Counted from the stretch's first letter, positions 1 through 9,914 are shown. The stretch is DNA of 64,000 nucleotides from Collimonas antrihumi (GCF_018304965.1 NZ_JAGQED010000006.1:148930-212929); one strand, 5' to 3'. Notes: generated by a model from the sequence alone, not told the origin. A program made the numbers and translations.

Positions 1-425
1 ATCTGGGCAGCGCCGCCACCGTATTCAACAGCCTGACCACGATCGCGGCAGGGCTTGGGTACACGATCGGCGATGTGCGTCTTAACAGCCTGTACACACA
101 GACCAAGATAGCATTGCCGACGGCGATGTCGCCGAAGCAGAAGAATCTCGATCTCGGAGCGGCCTGGCATTACGCGACGGCAGATACGTTGAATTTCGGC
201 TACAGCTTGTCCAAACTGGAAGGCGCACGCTGGAACACGGTCAGCTTGAGCAATGTGCATGCCTTGTCAAAGCGCACTGAACTGTATGTGCAAGCCGCTT
301 ATCAGCGTGCCGGCGGCGATGCAAAATTCGCGGTGATGAATGGCACCGGCACCGGCGGCGGCACCGGCGTTTCGGGAGGATCCAGTCAGCTGGTGACCAC
401 CGTCGGCATGCATCACTCGTTCTAA
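1..425 (+). CDS. Gram-negative porin, C-terminal fragment (5' end outside window)
   Basis: The reading frame is open from the first complete codon at position 3 to the TAA at 423-425, so only the last ~140 residues are present. The text is a run of amphipathic beta-strands typical of the 16-stranded general porins of Burkholderiales (alternating pattern around GYSLSKLEGARW, then ELYVQAAYQRAGG), and the protein ends in HHSF. The terminal Phe is the outer-membrane assembly signal of this family. A glycine/threonine-rich stretch before the last strand is probably the final loop. It would form a trimeric diffusion pore in the outer membrane; substrate selectivity cannot be read from this fragment. 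A second porin of the same superfamily lies at 54250-55269. Confidence 0.85.
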   Translation, partial: LGSAATVFNSLTTIAAGLGYTIGDVRLNSLYTQTKIALPTAMSPKQKNLDLGAAWHYATADTLNFGYSLSKLEGARWNTVSLSNVHALSKRTELYVQAAYQRAGGDAKFAVMNGTGTGGGTGVSGGSSQLVTTVGMHHSF

Positions 426-431
426 GTAAAG

Positions 432-453
432 GGCTCCCGCCGGAGCCTTGCTT
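432..453 (+). terminator. Possible terminator hairpin after the porin
   Basis: GGCTCC (432-437) and GGAGCC (442-447) form a 6-bp stem with a CGCC loop, starting 7 nt after the porin stop codon. The following TTGCTT is only moderately T-rich, so this is a weak intrinsic terminator. The rest of the spacer up to 505 shows nothing further. Confidence 0.4.
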
Positions 454-504
454 CAAGTGGTGGACAATGCGCCCGACGACATGTTCAGTTTGGTCGACGG
501 GCTG

Positions 505-1128
505 CTACTCAAATCCGCGGATGCCACCGCCGTTAAAGCTCGGTAATTTCCAATGGAAACGCATGGCCAGCAGGCGGAGCAGGAAGCCCGCGCCGATCGC
601 TATCAAGGGCGCCAGCGCCGGATCGACCTGGTACCACAGCAAGCCGACATACAAACCGCCGGTGAACAGCGCAACGGTAGCGTAAAACTCACGCTGCAGC
701 ACCAATGGAATCTGATTGCACAGCACATCGCGCAACAGGCCGCCGAAGACGCCGGTAATCATGCCTGCCAAAATCACTATGCCGGGCGACATGCCGTTGG
801 CGCGGGCGATATCGCAACCGATCACGCTGAAAGCCACCAGGCCCAGGCCGTCGACCACCAGGAACACGTTGCGCAAATGATGGAGGAAGCGCGCCACCAG
901 CGCGGTGACGATAGCGGCGCCGACGGTAAACACCAGGTATTCGGGATGCGCGATCCAGCCTAGCGGATAATTCCCCAGCAATATATCGCGCATGGTGCCG
1001 CCACCCAATGCAGTGATGGTGCCGATGACGCAGATGCCGAACAGATCCATGTCGCGTCGCATGCCCATGATGGCGCCGGACATGGCTTCCGCCACGATCG
1101 CAATCAGGTAGATGGAATGTAGCAGCAT
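505..1128 (-). CDS. TRIC/UPF0126 family membrane channel (YadS-like)
   Basis: A 207-residue, very hydrophobic protein with about seven predicted membrane helices. It contains two glycine-rich repeats with the family hallmark GG-x-x-RD: GGGTMRDILLG near residue 42 and GGLLRDVLCNQ near residue 128. This internal duplication identifies the UPF0126/trimeric intracellular cation channel family; bacterial members are homotrimeric inner-membrane K+-permeable channels. The start codon is 4 nt downstream of the stop codon of the PBP1A gene, so the two are almost certainly co-transcribed. No specific link between the two functions is known to me. Family assignment is firm; the ion carried in vivo is inferred from homologues. 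Confidence 0.85.
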   Translation of the reverse strand: MLLHSIYLIAIVAEAMSGAIMGMRRDMDLFGICVIGTITALGGGTMRDILLGNYPLGWIAHPEYLVFTVGAAIVTALVARFLHHLRNVFLVVDGLGLVAFSVIGCDIARANGMSPGIVILAGMITGVFGGLLRDVLCNQIPLVLQREFYATVALFTGGLYVGLLWYQVDPALAPLIAIGAGFLLRLLAMRFHWKLPSFNGGGIRGFE

Positions 1129-1132
1129 GGCT

Positions 1133-3523
1133 CTAATCCTCGGAAGAAAACAGTTTCAGAATTTGCTCGCGCTCTTCAGCCGCAGCTAATGCTTCCTGTT
1201 GAAGCGCTGGATTTACGGCGCCGCCAGATCTGCATTTCAGTCTGCTGTAAATGAACTGATTGTTGTCTGCCAGGCAGTTTTTGCCCAGGTATTCGGCATA
1301 GATATAATCGCCGTCGGATAGCGCCAGCCCTGCCGGTTCTGCCCGCACCCATTCCTCCCGGTCCGTCACCGCCACCTGCATATAGCGGTTCCAGATTGGC
1401 AGCGCCAACACGCCGCCGGTGGCATTGCCCAGCGATTTCGGTTGGTCATAGCCCAACCACACTACCGACACCACACCGGAAGAATAACCGGCAAACCAGG
1501 CGTCATAGGCATTGTTCGAGGTTCCGGTTTTACCTGCGGTATCGCTGCGCGCCAATACTTTGGCGCTCTGGCCGGTGCCGGACTTGACCACGTCCTGCAA
1601 CATGCTGTCCATCAGATAGGCATTGCGTGCAGAAATGATTCTTTTGCCGGATTGCTGGCTGGAGTTGAGATTGTTACGTGTGAGGTCGTGATAGAGCACT
1701 TGTCCAGAGCGATCGCGGATTTCCTTGATCAGCCTTGGCGCCAGATGATGGCCACCGTTGGCGAACACCGCGTAAGACTGCGCCAGCTGCAACGGTGTCA
1801 CCGCGCCGGCGCCGAGCGCCAGCGGCAAGGAAGCCGGATTGCGTTCGGGGAGAAAACCGAATTGGGTGGTAAATTTCTGCACATAATTGGCGCCTGCTGC
1901 TTGCATCAAACTCACCGCGACCAGGTTTTTGGAGCGCATCAAGCCGCGCCGGACGGTAATGAAGCCTTCATAGTTGTTGTTGTAGTTGCGGGGACGCCAG
2001 GCGCGGGCTCCGGTTTCCTGCGGCAGCAAGAGGCGTTGCGTGTCATCCACCATGGTGCCGGGGAAGTAGCCTTTTTCCAGCGCCGCCGAATAAACAAAAG
2101 GCTTGAAACTCGAGCCTGGCTGGCGGAATGCTTGCAATGCGTGATCGAAAGGATTACGAAAAAAATCAAAGCCGCCGGCGAGCGCGAGAATATCTCCAGT
2201 CTTTGCATCGACAGAGATCAGCGCACCTTCCATTTCCGGCATCTGACTGAGTAGCCAGTGTTGTGGTTTGTCTTCATAAACCCTGATGACCGAGCCAGGG
2301 ATAATGCCCCGCTTACCGGTCGTCGGCAACCTGGCCCAGCCGCCAGCGATGCGCGGATCAATCCGACCTATTTGCAGGCTCTGCCCATTCCGCAATACGG
2401 CTGTGATCTGCTTCTGCGTAATAGCGATGACAATTGCCGCGCACAATTCGCTGCTGTCGGGATAGGGCGCGAGCAACTTGAATGCGTTGTCTTGCAAGTC
2501 ATCGTCGGCGGTAGTGGCCAGTTGCGCCTCCGGGCCGCGATATCCCCGGCGCCCCTGAGCATCAAGCAAGCCCGAGCGCAAGTGCTTGTCGGCCGCCAGC
2601 TGCGGTGCAATCCGGACCGTAGTGACGACATCCAGACCCATGGTGTAGGCGCGTTCCTGATAAGTTTGCATTACCATCTGCCGTGCTGCCTCGACCACAT
2701 AAGCAGCGCCCCTGACGGATGGATTACGGCTGGCGTTGAGCACCAGTTTTTCTGCCATGGCCTGCTCGAAATCGTCTGGCGTAATATAACCAAGCGCCAG
2801 CATGCGTTGCAAAATATAGTGCTGGCGGATTTGCGCGCGTTGCGGATTGGCTACCGGATTATAGGCAGAGGGTGCTTTGGGTAGACCGGCTAGCATCGCC
2901 GCTTCGGCCACACTCAGCTGCGCCAGCGGTTTGTCGAAATAGATATTGGAAGCCGCGGCAAAACCGTAAGACCGTTCGCCAAGATAGATCTGATTCATAT
3001 ACAGCTCCAGCAATTTGTCCTTGCTGTATCGCTGTTCCAGTTTGTAGGCGAGCAATACTTCTTTCAGCTTGCGTTGCACGGTTTTTTCACGCGTCAAAAA
3101 GAAGCCGCGTGCTACCTGCATGGTGATGGTGCTGGCGCCTTGCCCATGTTGGCCGCTGACAACGTTTGCCAGGGTTGCGCGTAGCAGGCCGAAGAAATCG
3201 ACTGCGCCATGTTCATAAAAACGTGCATCTTCGATCGCCAGCAATGCCTGGCGCATACGCAAGGGAATCTGAGCAATCGGCAGGAATTCACGGCGCTCTT
3301 CGCCGTATTCCGCTAATAGCACACCTTCGCTGGAATAGATTCGCAACGGCAGCGCCGGACTATATTGCGCCAGATGATCAACCGCCGGAAGTTGCTGCCA
3401 TGCCTGATGCAGCCAATACCCGATGGCAAGACTGGCGGCCAGCGTCAGTCCGAGGCCAAAGCCCAGTGTGAATTTGAGATTGCGGACTATCCTGGATTTT
3501 GGTTGCTTGGCCAGCTGGCTCAT
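1133..3523 (-). CDS. mrcA: Penicillin-binding protein 1A, bifunctional class A PBP
   Basis: A peptidoglycan glycosyltransferase/DD-transpeptidase of 796 residues. The order is: short cytoplasmic tail, one membrane helix (about 18-40), a GT51 domain with the catalytic Glu98 in IEDARFYEHG and the QGASTITMQ motif, an OB-like linker, then the transpeptidase domain with SSFK (nucleophile Ser471), SKN (Ser531) and KTGT (Lys665). All active-site motifs are intact. The frame stays open to 3604, but I choose the ATG at 3523 because an AGGAG lies just upstream and MSQLAKQ is followed at once by basic residues and the membrane anchor; the longer start would add 27 unlikely residues. It is divergent from the ArgP-like regulator and is followed closely by the TRIC gene. 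Confidence 0.93.
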   Translation of the reverse strand: MSQLAKQPKSRIVRNLKFTLGFGLGLTLAASLAIGYWLHQAWQQLPAVDHLAQYSPALPLRIYSSEGVLLAEYGEERREFLPIAQIPLRMRQALLAIEDARFYEHGAVDFFGLLRATLANVVSGQHGQGASTITMQVARGFFLTREKTVQRKLKEVLLAYKLEQRYSKDKLLELYMNQIYLGERSYGFAAASNIYFDKPLAQLSVAEAAMLAGLPKAPSAYNPVANPQRAQIRQHYILQRMLALGYITPDDFEQAMAEKLVLNASRNPSVRGAAYVVEAARQMVMQTYQERAYTMGLDVVTTVRIAPQLAADKHLRSGLLDAQGRRGYRGPEAQLATTADDDLQDNAFKLLAPYPDSSELCAAIVIAITQKQITAVLRNGQSLQIGRIDPRIAGGWARLPTTGKRGIIPGSVIRVYEDKPQHWLLSQMPEMEGALISVDAKTGDILALAGGFDFFRNPFDHALQAFRQPGSSFKPFVYSAALEKGYFPGTMVDDTQRLLLPQETGARAWRPRNYNNNYEGFITVRRGLMRSKNLVAVSLMQAAGANYVQKFTTQFGFLPERNPASLPLALGAGAVTPLQLAQSYAVFANGGHHLAPRLIKEIRDRSGQVLYHDLTRNNLNSSQQSGKRIISARNAYLMDSMLQDVVKSGTGQSAKVLARSDTAGKTGTSNNAYDAWFAGYSSGVVSVVWLGYDQPKSLGNATGGVLALPIWNRYMQVAVTDREEWVRAEPAGLALSDGDYIYAEYLGKNCLADNNQFIYSRLKCRSGGAVNPALQQEALAAAEEREQILKLFSSED

Positions 3524-3675
3524 TGTCGCTCCTGTTGAATTGGGCACTCGGATCCTTGACGGATGCGGGTCGGATGGCCTGAAGAGCGTGCATTGTGGTT
3601 GCAATAAAACACTCGTTAAATAAAATTAAGTATTATTAATGAATCATAAATTTTTCTTATCTAAGGAAATTCAAT

Positions 3676-4575
3676 ATGAATCTGCATTTGAACCTGAATC
3701 CAAAACACACCGAGGCCTTTCGCGCGGTGATCGAAACCGGCAGCTTCGAGCAAGCCGCGGTGAGGCTGCACCTGACTTCACCGGCCATATCGCAGCGCGT
3801 GCATGCGCTTGAAAGCATGTTGGGCAATGCCTTGATCGTGCGCTGCCGTCCTGCGCGCGCTACCCGGACGGGGCACAGGCTGATGCAATATCTGAAGCGT
3901 GCGCAAATGCTGGAAGCGGATCTGGCGGCAGAGTTGGCGGTGGAACAGGATGCGCCGATGCGACTGGTGCTGGCATTGAATGCCGATTCGATCGGCACCT
4001 GGTTTTTTCCTGCTTTGTCAGACGTGCTGATACGCGAAAAAGTTCTGCTGGACCTGACCGTGGAAGATCAGGATCACACTTACTCGCTGCTGGAAACCGG
4101 CATGGCAATTGGCTGCATTAGCACGGAACCGAAGCCGATGCGTGGCTGTTCGGCCGAGCTATTGGGAGTGATGCGCTACTGGTTGGTAGCGGCAGAAGAA
4201 TTTTCCGACCGTTGGTTTGCAGATGGCTTGACGCGTAAGGCGGCGCGCAATGCGCCGGTGGTGGCGTACACCCATAAAGACACATTGCAATCGTCTTTCT
4301 TGCTGAGCAAACTGGGCTTGCCGGAGGGCGCGTATCCGTGCCACTACGTTCCCGGCGCCGCGTCGCATTTCAATGCGATTCGCTACGGCCTGGGCTACGG
4401 CATGGTGCCGGAACTTCTGCTCAAGGCCAGTGCCGGCAAACATGAAATGATTTATCTTGCACCGAACAAGCCGCTCGAGTTGGCGTTGTATTGGCATACC
4501 TGGAAGGTGCAATCGCCGCGCATGGAAAATCTGTCGCGTCAGATCATTTCGGCAGCGCGAAAAATCCTGAAGTAG
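3676..4575 (+). CDS. LysR-family regulator of the ArgP/LysG type
   Basis: A 299-residue LysR protein. An N-terminal winged helix-turn-helix (residues about 8-65, with FEQAAVRLHLTSPAISQRV) is followed by an effector-binding domain. The ArgP-type signature is visible in the recognition region and in AIGCISTE near residue 135. ArgP/LysG proteins sense lysine and arginine and usually activate a neighbouring LysE/ArgO exporter. No such exporter is adjacent here: the gene sits between divergent PBP1A and a TonB-dependent receptor. The target is therefore unknown, and control of the receptor gene 157 nt downstream is only a possibility. The start is supported by TAAGGAAATTCAAT before the ATG. Confidence 0.8.
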   Translation: MNLHLNLNPKHTEAFRAVIETGSFEQAAVRLHLTSPAISQRVHALESMLGNALIVRCRPARATRTGHRLMQYLKRAQMLEADLAAELAVEQDAPMRLVLALNADSIGTWFFPALSDVLIREKVLLDLTVEDQDHTYSLLETGMAIGCISTEPKPMRGCSAELLGVMRYWLVAAEEFSDRWFADGLTRKAARNAPVVAYTHKDTLQSSFLLSKLGLPEGAYPCHYVPGAASHFNAIRYGLGYGMVPELLLKASAGKHEMIYLAPNKPLELALYWHTWKVQSPRMENLSRQIISAARKILK

Positions 4576-4732
4576 TCGCGCCTGCATTTGGCGCACATAG
4601 CGCATATCGATATGTAAAACCATCAGTTTGTATTGCCGCCTGTCTACTATATTCTCCACTCCCATTAGTTGACGCAACTAAAGACGCAACAATTCTTTAC
4701 AAAAGAATACATGGGAAGGATGAGTAACGAAT

Positions 4733-7465
4733 ATGCCTAGATGCACGCACAGATTCAAAACCCTGCCAGCGCAGACTGCGTTGTTGATCGCTATTGCAGC
4801 GCCAAATCTCTATCAAGCGGCGTACGCGCAATCAGCGGACGACAACACCGCCGCCAGCGACACCAAACCAGTACTGGTCACCGGCTCCCGAATTCCCCGC
4901 GCCGGCAAGGAAGGACCGACCAGCGTAACCGTGATCACCAGCGAGGATATCGAAAAGCAAGGCTACCGCAATGTATACGATGCCCTTAGCGCGCAGACCC
5001 AGAATACCGGTATGACGCAAGGCGCCGACTTCGGCAACACTTTTACTCCTGCAGCGAATACCATCAGCTTGCGTGGCCTCGGCCCGAATCACACCTTGAT
5101 CCTGCTGAACGGCAGGCGGATTGCCGACTATCCGGTGGCTTATGACGGCTCGGTCAACTTCGTCAACCTGGCCAATATTCCATCGGGACTGGTGGACCGT
5201 ATCGAGATATTGAACAGCGGTGCATCGGCCATCTACGGATCGGACGCGATTGCCGGCGTGGTCAATATCATTACGAAAAAGCAGATCAGCGGCGTCGATA
5301 TCAACGTAAAGGCTGGCGGCACCCGGGACGGTGGCGGCTCTAGTCAGCGGATTCAAATCACCGGCGGCGGCGGCAGTGGAAACCTGAGCGGGCTTTTCGG
5401 TATAGAACTAAGTCGGACCCAGCCTATCTGGAGCCGCCAGCGCGACTTCATGTCATCGGCGTCTTCCGACGGCACCACGCCGACCCGCGTTTTTTCACGG
5501 AAAAACGTCGACAGCGGGAAATACATTGATCCAAGCGCTGCAACCTGCGACCAGCTCGGCAATCTGTTCTACGATAGCGTGGTCCGGGTAAAGTCAAAGT
5601 CCGGCGTGTATTGCGGCAGTGGCAAGGCGCAACCGGCCTATTGGACCACAATGACCCAGAACGAAAGCGAAAATCTGTTCGGCAGCTTGCGCTATCAGTT
5701 GAACGCCAAGACCGAATTGTTCAGCGATCTGATGCTGGGATTTAACGCTACGCAAAACAATACGCGCGGCCCTAACTGGACTTCTGAAGCAGTCAGCAAT
5801 AGCTATTTTTTCAACCAGAACAGCGGCAACAACGAAAGCTGGTCACGTCGGATTTCTCCGGAAGAAATCGGTGGAGCCACGCGTTACAACCGAAAATGGA
5901 ACGACGTCGCAGCCAACCTGACGGTAGGCGTGCGCGGCGATATTCCGTCGACCGACAGCTGGAACTACGAAGCCGCTTACAACATCTCCGCTTATACCAG
6001 CCGCAAGACCACACCTTTGCTGTTGAGTAATGTCGACAGTTTTTTCCTCGGCCCGCGCCTTGGCTACGATGCCGACGGCGTCGCCATCTATGCGCCGGAT
6101 CCGAAAAGACTGTACCAGCCGTTGACCCCGGATCAGTTCAATTCGATCACCGGCGACGCAATCAGCCGCGATAAATCCTGGACCCAGACCTTGAGCCTGA
6201 GCGCCAACGGTGAACTGTTCAATCTGCCGGCCGGGCCGGTGCGCCTGGCTGCGATTACTGAATTCGGTAGTCAAGGTTTCAGCAACACACCTGACCCGCA
6301 AATCAACCAAGGCGTGTTCTACAACCAGGCCGCTGCAAACGGCGCCAGCGGCTCGCGTCAACGCTATGCCGTGGGAACAGAGCTGAACATACCGATCATC
6401 AAGCAGCTGGTCGCGACTGTGGCCGGACGCTACGACGAATACAACTTCGCCGGCCGCAACGATGGTAAATTCACCTATAACACCGGGCTCGAATTCCGTC
6501 CCGCCAAGACCTTGCTGTTTCGCGGTAACTACGCAACCAGTTTCCGCGCGCCGGACATGAACTATATCTATTCGTCGACCACCCGCGGCTACTATTCATC
6601 GACTACCGATTACTACCGCTGCGCGCAGGCAGGGCAGCCGCTGGCAGGCTGTGAATTCAACAACTATTCACCGGGTGCGAATTACATTCAGACCGGCAGC
6701 AAGGACCTGAAATCCGAGAACGGCAAATCCTGGAGCTACGGTGTGGTGTGGTCGCCAAGTTCCAACTTCGACGTATCGGCCGATTTCTGGCGTATCCAGA
6801 TCGATAACCTGGTCACCAATCTCGATCCGGACACTATCCTGCACAATGAAGCCAATTGCCGTGCCGGGCAGCTGGACATCAATTCGCCGATCTGCGTCGA
6901 TGCGCTGGCGCGGGTGCAGCGTAACCCGGCCAATGCTATCTTCAATCCGAATGCTATCCAGAATATTCTGGTCAATCCGATCAATGCTGCGTCGGAACGC
7001 ACCAGCGGCCTGGATGTAAGCGGAAAATGGCGCATCAAGGCTGGTGGTGCCGGCGATTTCCTGCTGAAGGCGAATTACACCAAGGTGCTCAGCCATCACT
7101 ACAAGCAGTTTGCCGCCGACCCGGATTCAGATGAATTGAATTCGCTGACAAATCCTGACTGGGGTTCAAAGGTCAATGCCAGCGTTACCTGGCTGCGCAA
7201 CAAATGGACCAGCACAGTGCAAGTCACGCGTTACGGCAGTTTGCCCAGCGCCGACCAGACCCGCCGCATTTCACCGTTCGCATTGGTCAACCTGAGCGCC
7301 AGTTACCAGATCAACCCGCGAGCATCAGTGTCGCTGATCGTCAATAATGTGTTTAATTCCGTGAAGCAAGACAATACCGCCGGTTGGCCGTATTATCCCG
7401 TGGGTAACTACAATCCCTATGGTCGTCAGGGTTGGCTGGAATTCAATTATCACTTTGGTTCGTAA
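4733..7465 (+). CDS. TonB-dependent outer-membrane receptor
   Basis: A 910-residue receptor. A signal peptide (about 1-33, ending AYA-QS) precedes a plug domain (about 48-180) that starts with VLVTGSRIPR and contains ISLRGLGPNHTLILLNGRR and IYGSDAIAGVVNI. The remainder is a 22-strand type barrel ending in FNYHFGS; no N-terminal signalling extension is present. The mature protein has exactly six cysteines, arranged as three close pairs in barrel loops, which suggests three loop disulfides. The VTGSRI subclass takes up diverse ligands, so the substrate is not predictable. The downstream thioredoxin-fold gene begins 73 nt after the stop and is probably co-transcribed. The RBS is weak (GGATGAG about 10 nt upstream). 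Confidence 0.9.
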   Translation: MPRCTHRFKTLPAQTALLIAIAAPNLYQAAYAQSADDNTAASDTKPVLVTGSRIPRAGKEGPTSVTVITSEDIEKQGYRNVYDALSAQTQNTGMTQGADFGNTFTPAANTISLRGLGPNHTLILLNGRRIADYPVAYDGSVNFVNLANIPSGLVDRIEILNSGASAIYGSDAIAGVVNIITKKQISGVDINVKAGGTRDGGGSSQRIQITGGGGSGNLSGLFGIELSRTQPIWSRQRDFMSSASSDGTTPTRVFSRKNVDSGKYIDPSAATCDQLGNLFYDSVVRVKSKSGVYCGSGKAQPAYWTTMTQNESENLFGSLRYQLNAKTELFSDLMLGFNATQNNTRGPNWTSEAVSNSYFFNQNSGNNESWSRRISPEEIGGATRYNRKWNDVAANLTVGVRGDIPSTDSWNYEAAYNISAYTSRKTTPLLLSNVDSFFLGPRLGYDADGVAIYAPDPKRLYQPLTPDQFNSITGDAISRDKSWTQTLSLSANGELFNLPAGPVRLAAITEFGSQGFSNTPDPQINQGVFYNQAAANGASGSRQRYAVGTELNIPIIKQLVATVAGRYDEYNFAGRNDGKFTYNTGLEFRPAKTLLFRGNYATSFRAPDMNYIYSSTTRGYYSSTTDYYRCAQAGQPLAGCEFNNYSPGANYIQTGSKDLKSENGKSWSYGVVWSPSSNFDVSADFWRIQIDNLVTNLDPDTILHNEANCRAGQLDINSPICVDALARVQRNPANAIFNPNAIQNILVNPINAASERTSGLDVSGKWRIKAGGAGDFLLKANYTKVLSHHYKQFAADPDSDELNSLTNPDWGSKVNASVTWLRNKWTSTVQVTRYGSLPSADQTRRISPFALVNLSASYQINPRASVSLIVNNVFNSVKQDNTAGWPYYPVGNYNPYGRQGWLEFNYHFGS

Positions 7466-7538
7466 AAGATATTTTCATGGCCGCAGCTGGCTCCGGTCCG
7501 TTGCGGCTTTACCTGTGTGCATGATGGATGAGTATACG

Positions 7539-9110
7539 ATGAAGAATTTATCCGCTACCGCGGCGGTGTTTGCCGCAATGCTGTGCGCCGCCGCGCCGGC
7601 TATGGCCTTGACTGCTACCGAATCGAAACCGGCAACTGCAACTGCAGCAGCAGCGGAAGGCATCAATTGGTATGACGGCGACGTCGATGCCGCTTTCGCC
7701 TTTGCCAAAGCGCATAACAAACCTTTGTTCCTGTATTGGGGCGCGACGTGGTGCCCGCCATGCAATCAAGTCAAAGCCACGATTTTTAACCGGCAAGGTT
7801 TTATCGAACGCTCGCGTTTCTTCGTGCCGGTGCATATTGATGGCGACAGCGCCGGCGCACAAAAACTTGGCGAGCGTTTCAAGGTACGCGGCTACCCGAC
7901 CATGATCCTGTTCAAGCCCGACGGTACCGAAATCACCCGTTTGCCAGGCGAAGTCGACGCCGACCGCTACTTGCAGACGCTGACACTCGGCATCAGCGCC
8001 AATCGTCCGGTCAGGCAAACCTTGCAGGCAGCTCTCGCCGGCGGCAAGTTGACTGCGGACGAGTGGCGTTTGCTGGCGTACTACTCTTGGGATACCGATG
8101 AGCAGCAGCTGGTCGGCAGTAAGGAGTTATCGTCCACGCTGAAGCGGTTGGCCGCAAACTGCCCGCCTGGCGATACCGCCAATCGCCTGGCCTTGAGCGC
8201 ATTGTTAGCTGCAGCTACCGCTAAGCCGGGTGAAGCCGCTAGCGTTGACAAAACGGCAGCGGCAGCGCAATTGACGAAGGCGGTGAGCGATGTCCATACG
8301 GCACGTGAGAATATGGACATATTTGCCAACTATCCTGCCGAGCTGGTGGTATCGGCTACGCTGCCGAAAACGCAGGCCCGCGCAAAGCTGATCGCCGCCT
8401 GGGGTCTCGCCATGCAGCGTCTGTCCGGCGATAACACGCTATCCAAGACTGATCGCTTATCGGCCTTGGCGGCACAAGTAACGCTGGCACGCATCGATAT
8501 CCCGGACGGCGCGCTGGCGCCGGCCTTGCTCAAAGACGTGCGGCAACGCGTGGCCCAAGCCGATAGCGCAACCACCGATGCCTATGAGCGGCAATCGGTG
8601 ATCAATACCGGCGCGCATGCCTTGAGCGATGCCGGCTTGCTGGATGATTCGGACCGTTTACTCAAGGCGGAGCTGAAACGTTCGCATGCGCCATACTATT
8701 TCATGCTTAGCCTGGCCTCGAATGCCAAGAAACGTGGCGACAAAGCCGGCGCCATCAACTGGTATGAACAAGCCTACCAGGCAGCACAGGGACCGGCGAC
8801 ACGCCTGCAATGGGGCGCGGCGTATTTGTCTGGCTTGCTGGAGCTGGCGCCGCAGGACGAAAGCCGCATAGAAAAGGTCGCGCATGGCGTATTGCAGGAG
8901 CTGGGCAGCACCCAGAATGCATTCTACGAACGTAATCGTTCGGTGCTGGAGCGCTTGGGGAAAAAACTCAATACCTGGAATGGCGACGGCAAGCATCAGG
9001 CGGTGCTAGGGCGTTTGCGGCTGCAACTGGATGCTGTGTGCGGCAAATTGCCGGCGGCAGATGCGCAGCGGACCACTTGCCAGAGTTTGCTGAATCCAGC
9101 CCAGGTATAG
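7539..9110 (+). CDS. Secreted thioredoxin-fold protein with long helical C-terminal region
   Basis: The chosen ATG begins a clear signal peptide (MKNLSATAAV... ending about AMA-LT at residue 24). A thioredoxin-like domain follows (about 40-150), with WCPPC (Cys72, Cys75) and the cis-proline-type segment GYPTMILF. The remaining ~370 residues are alanine- and leucine-rich, probably TPR-like helical hairpins. Total length is 523 residues, much longer than plain thioredoxins. The frame is open further upstream to 7419, overlapping the receptor gene, but that extension lacks a signal peptide. Location in the periplasm is predicted. The position behind a receptor with three loop cysteine pairs suggests a role in receptor folding or ligand reduction; this is inference. 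Confidence 0.8.
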   Translation: MKNLSATAAVFAAMLCAAAPAMALTATESKPATATAAAAEGINWYDGDVDAAFAFAKAHNKPLFLYWGATWCPPCNQVKATIFNRQGFIERSRFFVPVHIDGDSAGAQKLGERFKVRGYPTMILFKPDGTEITRLPGEVDADRYLQTLTLGISANRPVRQTLQAALAGGKLTADEWRLLAYYSWDTDEQQLVGSKELSSTLKRLAANCPPGDTANRLALSALLAAATAKPGEAASVDKTAAAAQLTKAVSDVHTARENMDIFANYPAELVVSATLPKTQARAKLIAAWGLAMQRLSGDNTLSKTDRLSALAAQVTLARIDIPDGALAPALLKDVRQRVAQADSATTDAYERQSVINTGAHALSDAGLLDDSDRLLKAELKRSHAPYYFMLSLASNAKKRGDKAGAINWYEQAYQAAQGPATRLQWGAAYLSGLLELAPQDESRIEKVAHGVLQELGSTQNAFYERNRSVLERLGKKLNTWNGDGKHQAVLGRLRLQLDAVCGKLPAADAQRTTCQSLLNPAQV

Positions 9111-9201
9111 TAAAACGGGATCATTCCGGATAAATCGGTTACGCTAGGGGAATGTATTTTCTCCTTGTGTTTCCTCATTTACTTGACCGGACCGACCGAC
9201 C

Positions 9202-9873
9202 ATGATCATTGTTCATCATCTCAACAACTCCCGTTCACAACGCGTACTGTGGCTGCTCGAAGAACTGGGGCTGGATTATGAGATCAAACTGTATCAACGC
9301 GATCCGAAAACCATGTTGGCGCCGCCTTCGCTGAAAGCGGTTCATCCCCTGGGGAAATCGCCGGTCATCACAGATGGCGACAATACGATTGCCGAATCGG
9401 GCGCGATTATCGAGTACCTGGTGCAACAATATGGCAACGGTCGCCTGATTCCGGCGGCGGGCAGCAAGGATCGTCTGCGCTACACTTACTGGCAGCATTA
9501 TGCCGAAGGTTCGGCCATGCCGCCGCTGCTGATGAAGCTGATCTTCGGACGCCTGGGGCGGCCGCCGATGCCGGCTCTTCTGCGGCCCCTGGCGCGTTCG
9601 ATTGCGAACGGCGTGCAGCGCAACTACATCGATCCGCAACTCAAGACGCATCTCGATTTCATGGAAGGCGAGCTGGGTAAATCGACCTGGTTTGCCGGCG
9701 AAGAATTCAGCGCCGCCGATATCCAGATGAGCTTCCCGCTGGAAGCTTCGCAATCGCGCGGCGGCCTGGACGCCAGCCGGCCGAACCTGTTCGCCTTTTT
9801 ACAACGGATCCATGCACGGCCGGCATATCAGCGTGCGATCGAAAAGGGCGGTAAATACGATTTGCTGAAGTAA
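9202..9873 (+). CDS. Glutathione S-transferase
   Basis: A cytosolic two-domain GST of 223 residues. The N-terminal thioredoxin-like domain (1-80) has the substrate-facing start HHLNNSRSQRVLWLLEELG, the cis-Pro segment GKSPVITDG and the ESGAIIEYL motif that binds the gamma-glutamyl part of glutathione. The C-terminal all-helical domain has the N-capping/hydrophobic-staple type motif FSAADIQMSF. The catalytic residue is likely one of the serines near Asn8-Ser12. It stands alone, with no operon partner, 91 nt after the thioredoxin-fold gene. The electrophile it conjugates is unknown. Confidence 0.88.
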   Translation: MIIVHHLNNSRSQRVLWLLEELGLDYEIKLYQRDPKTMLAPPSLKAVHPLGKSPVITDGDNTIAESGAIIEYLVQQYGNGRLIPAAGSKDRLRYTYWQHYAEGSAMPPLLMKLIFGRLGRPPMPALLRPLARSIANGVQRNYIDPQLKTHLDFMEGELGKSTWFAGEEFSAADIQMSFPLEASQSRGGLDASRPNLFAFLQRIHARPAYQRAIEKGGKYDLLK

Positions 9874-9914
9874 TCTTGTACTGTAATACCGTACTTGCCC
9901 TGGCTTTCGAATCT

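Noticed and set aside
3524..3604. Longer PBP1A start at 3604
   Set aside because: The extension has no RBS and would put 27 extra residues before a standard cytoplasmic tail and membrane anchor; the ATG at 3523 has AGGAG.
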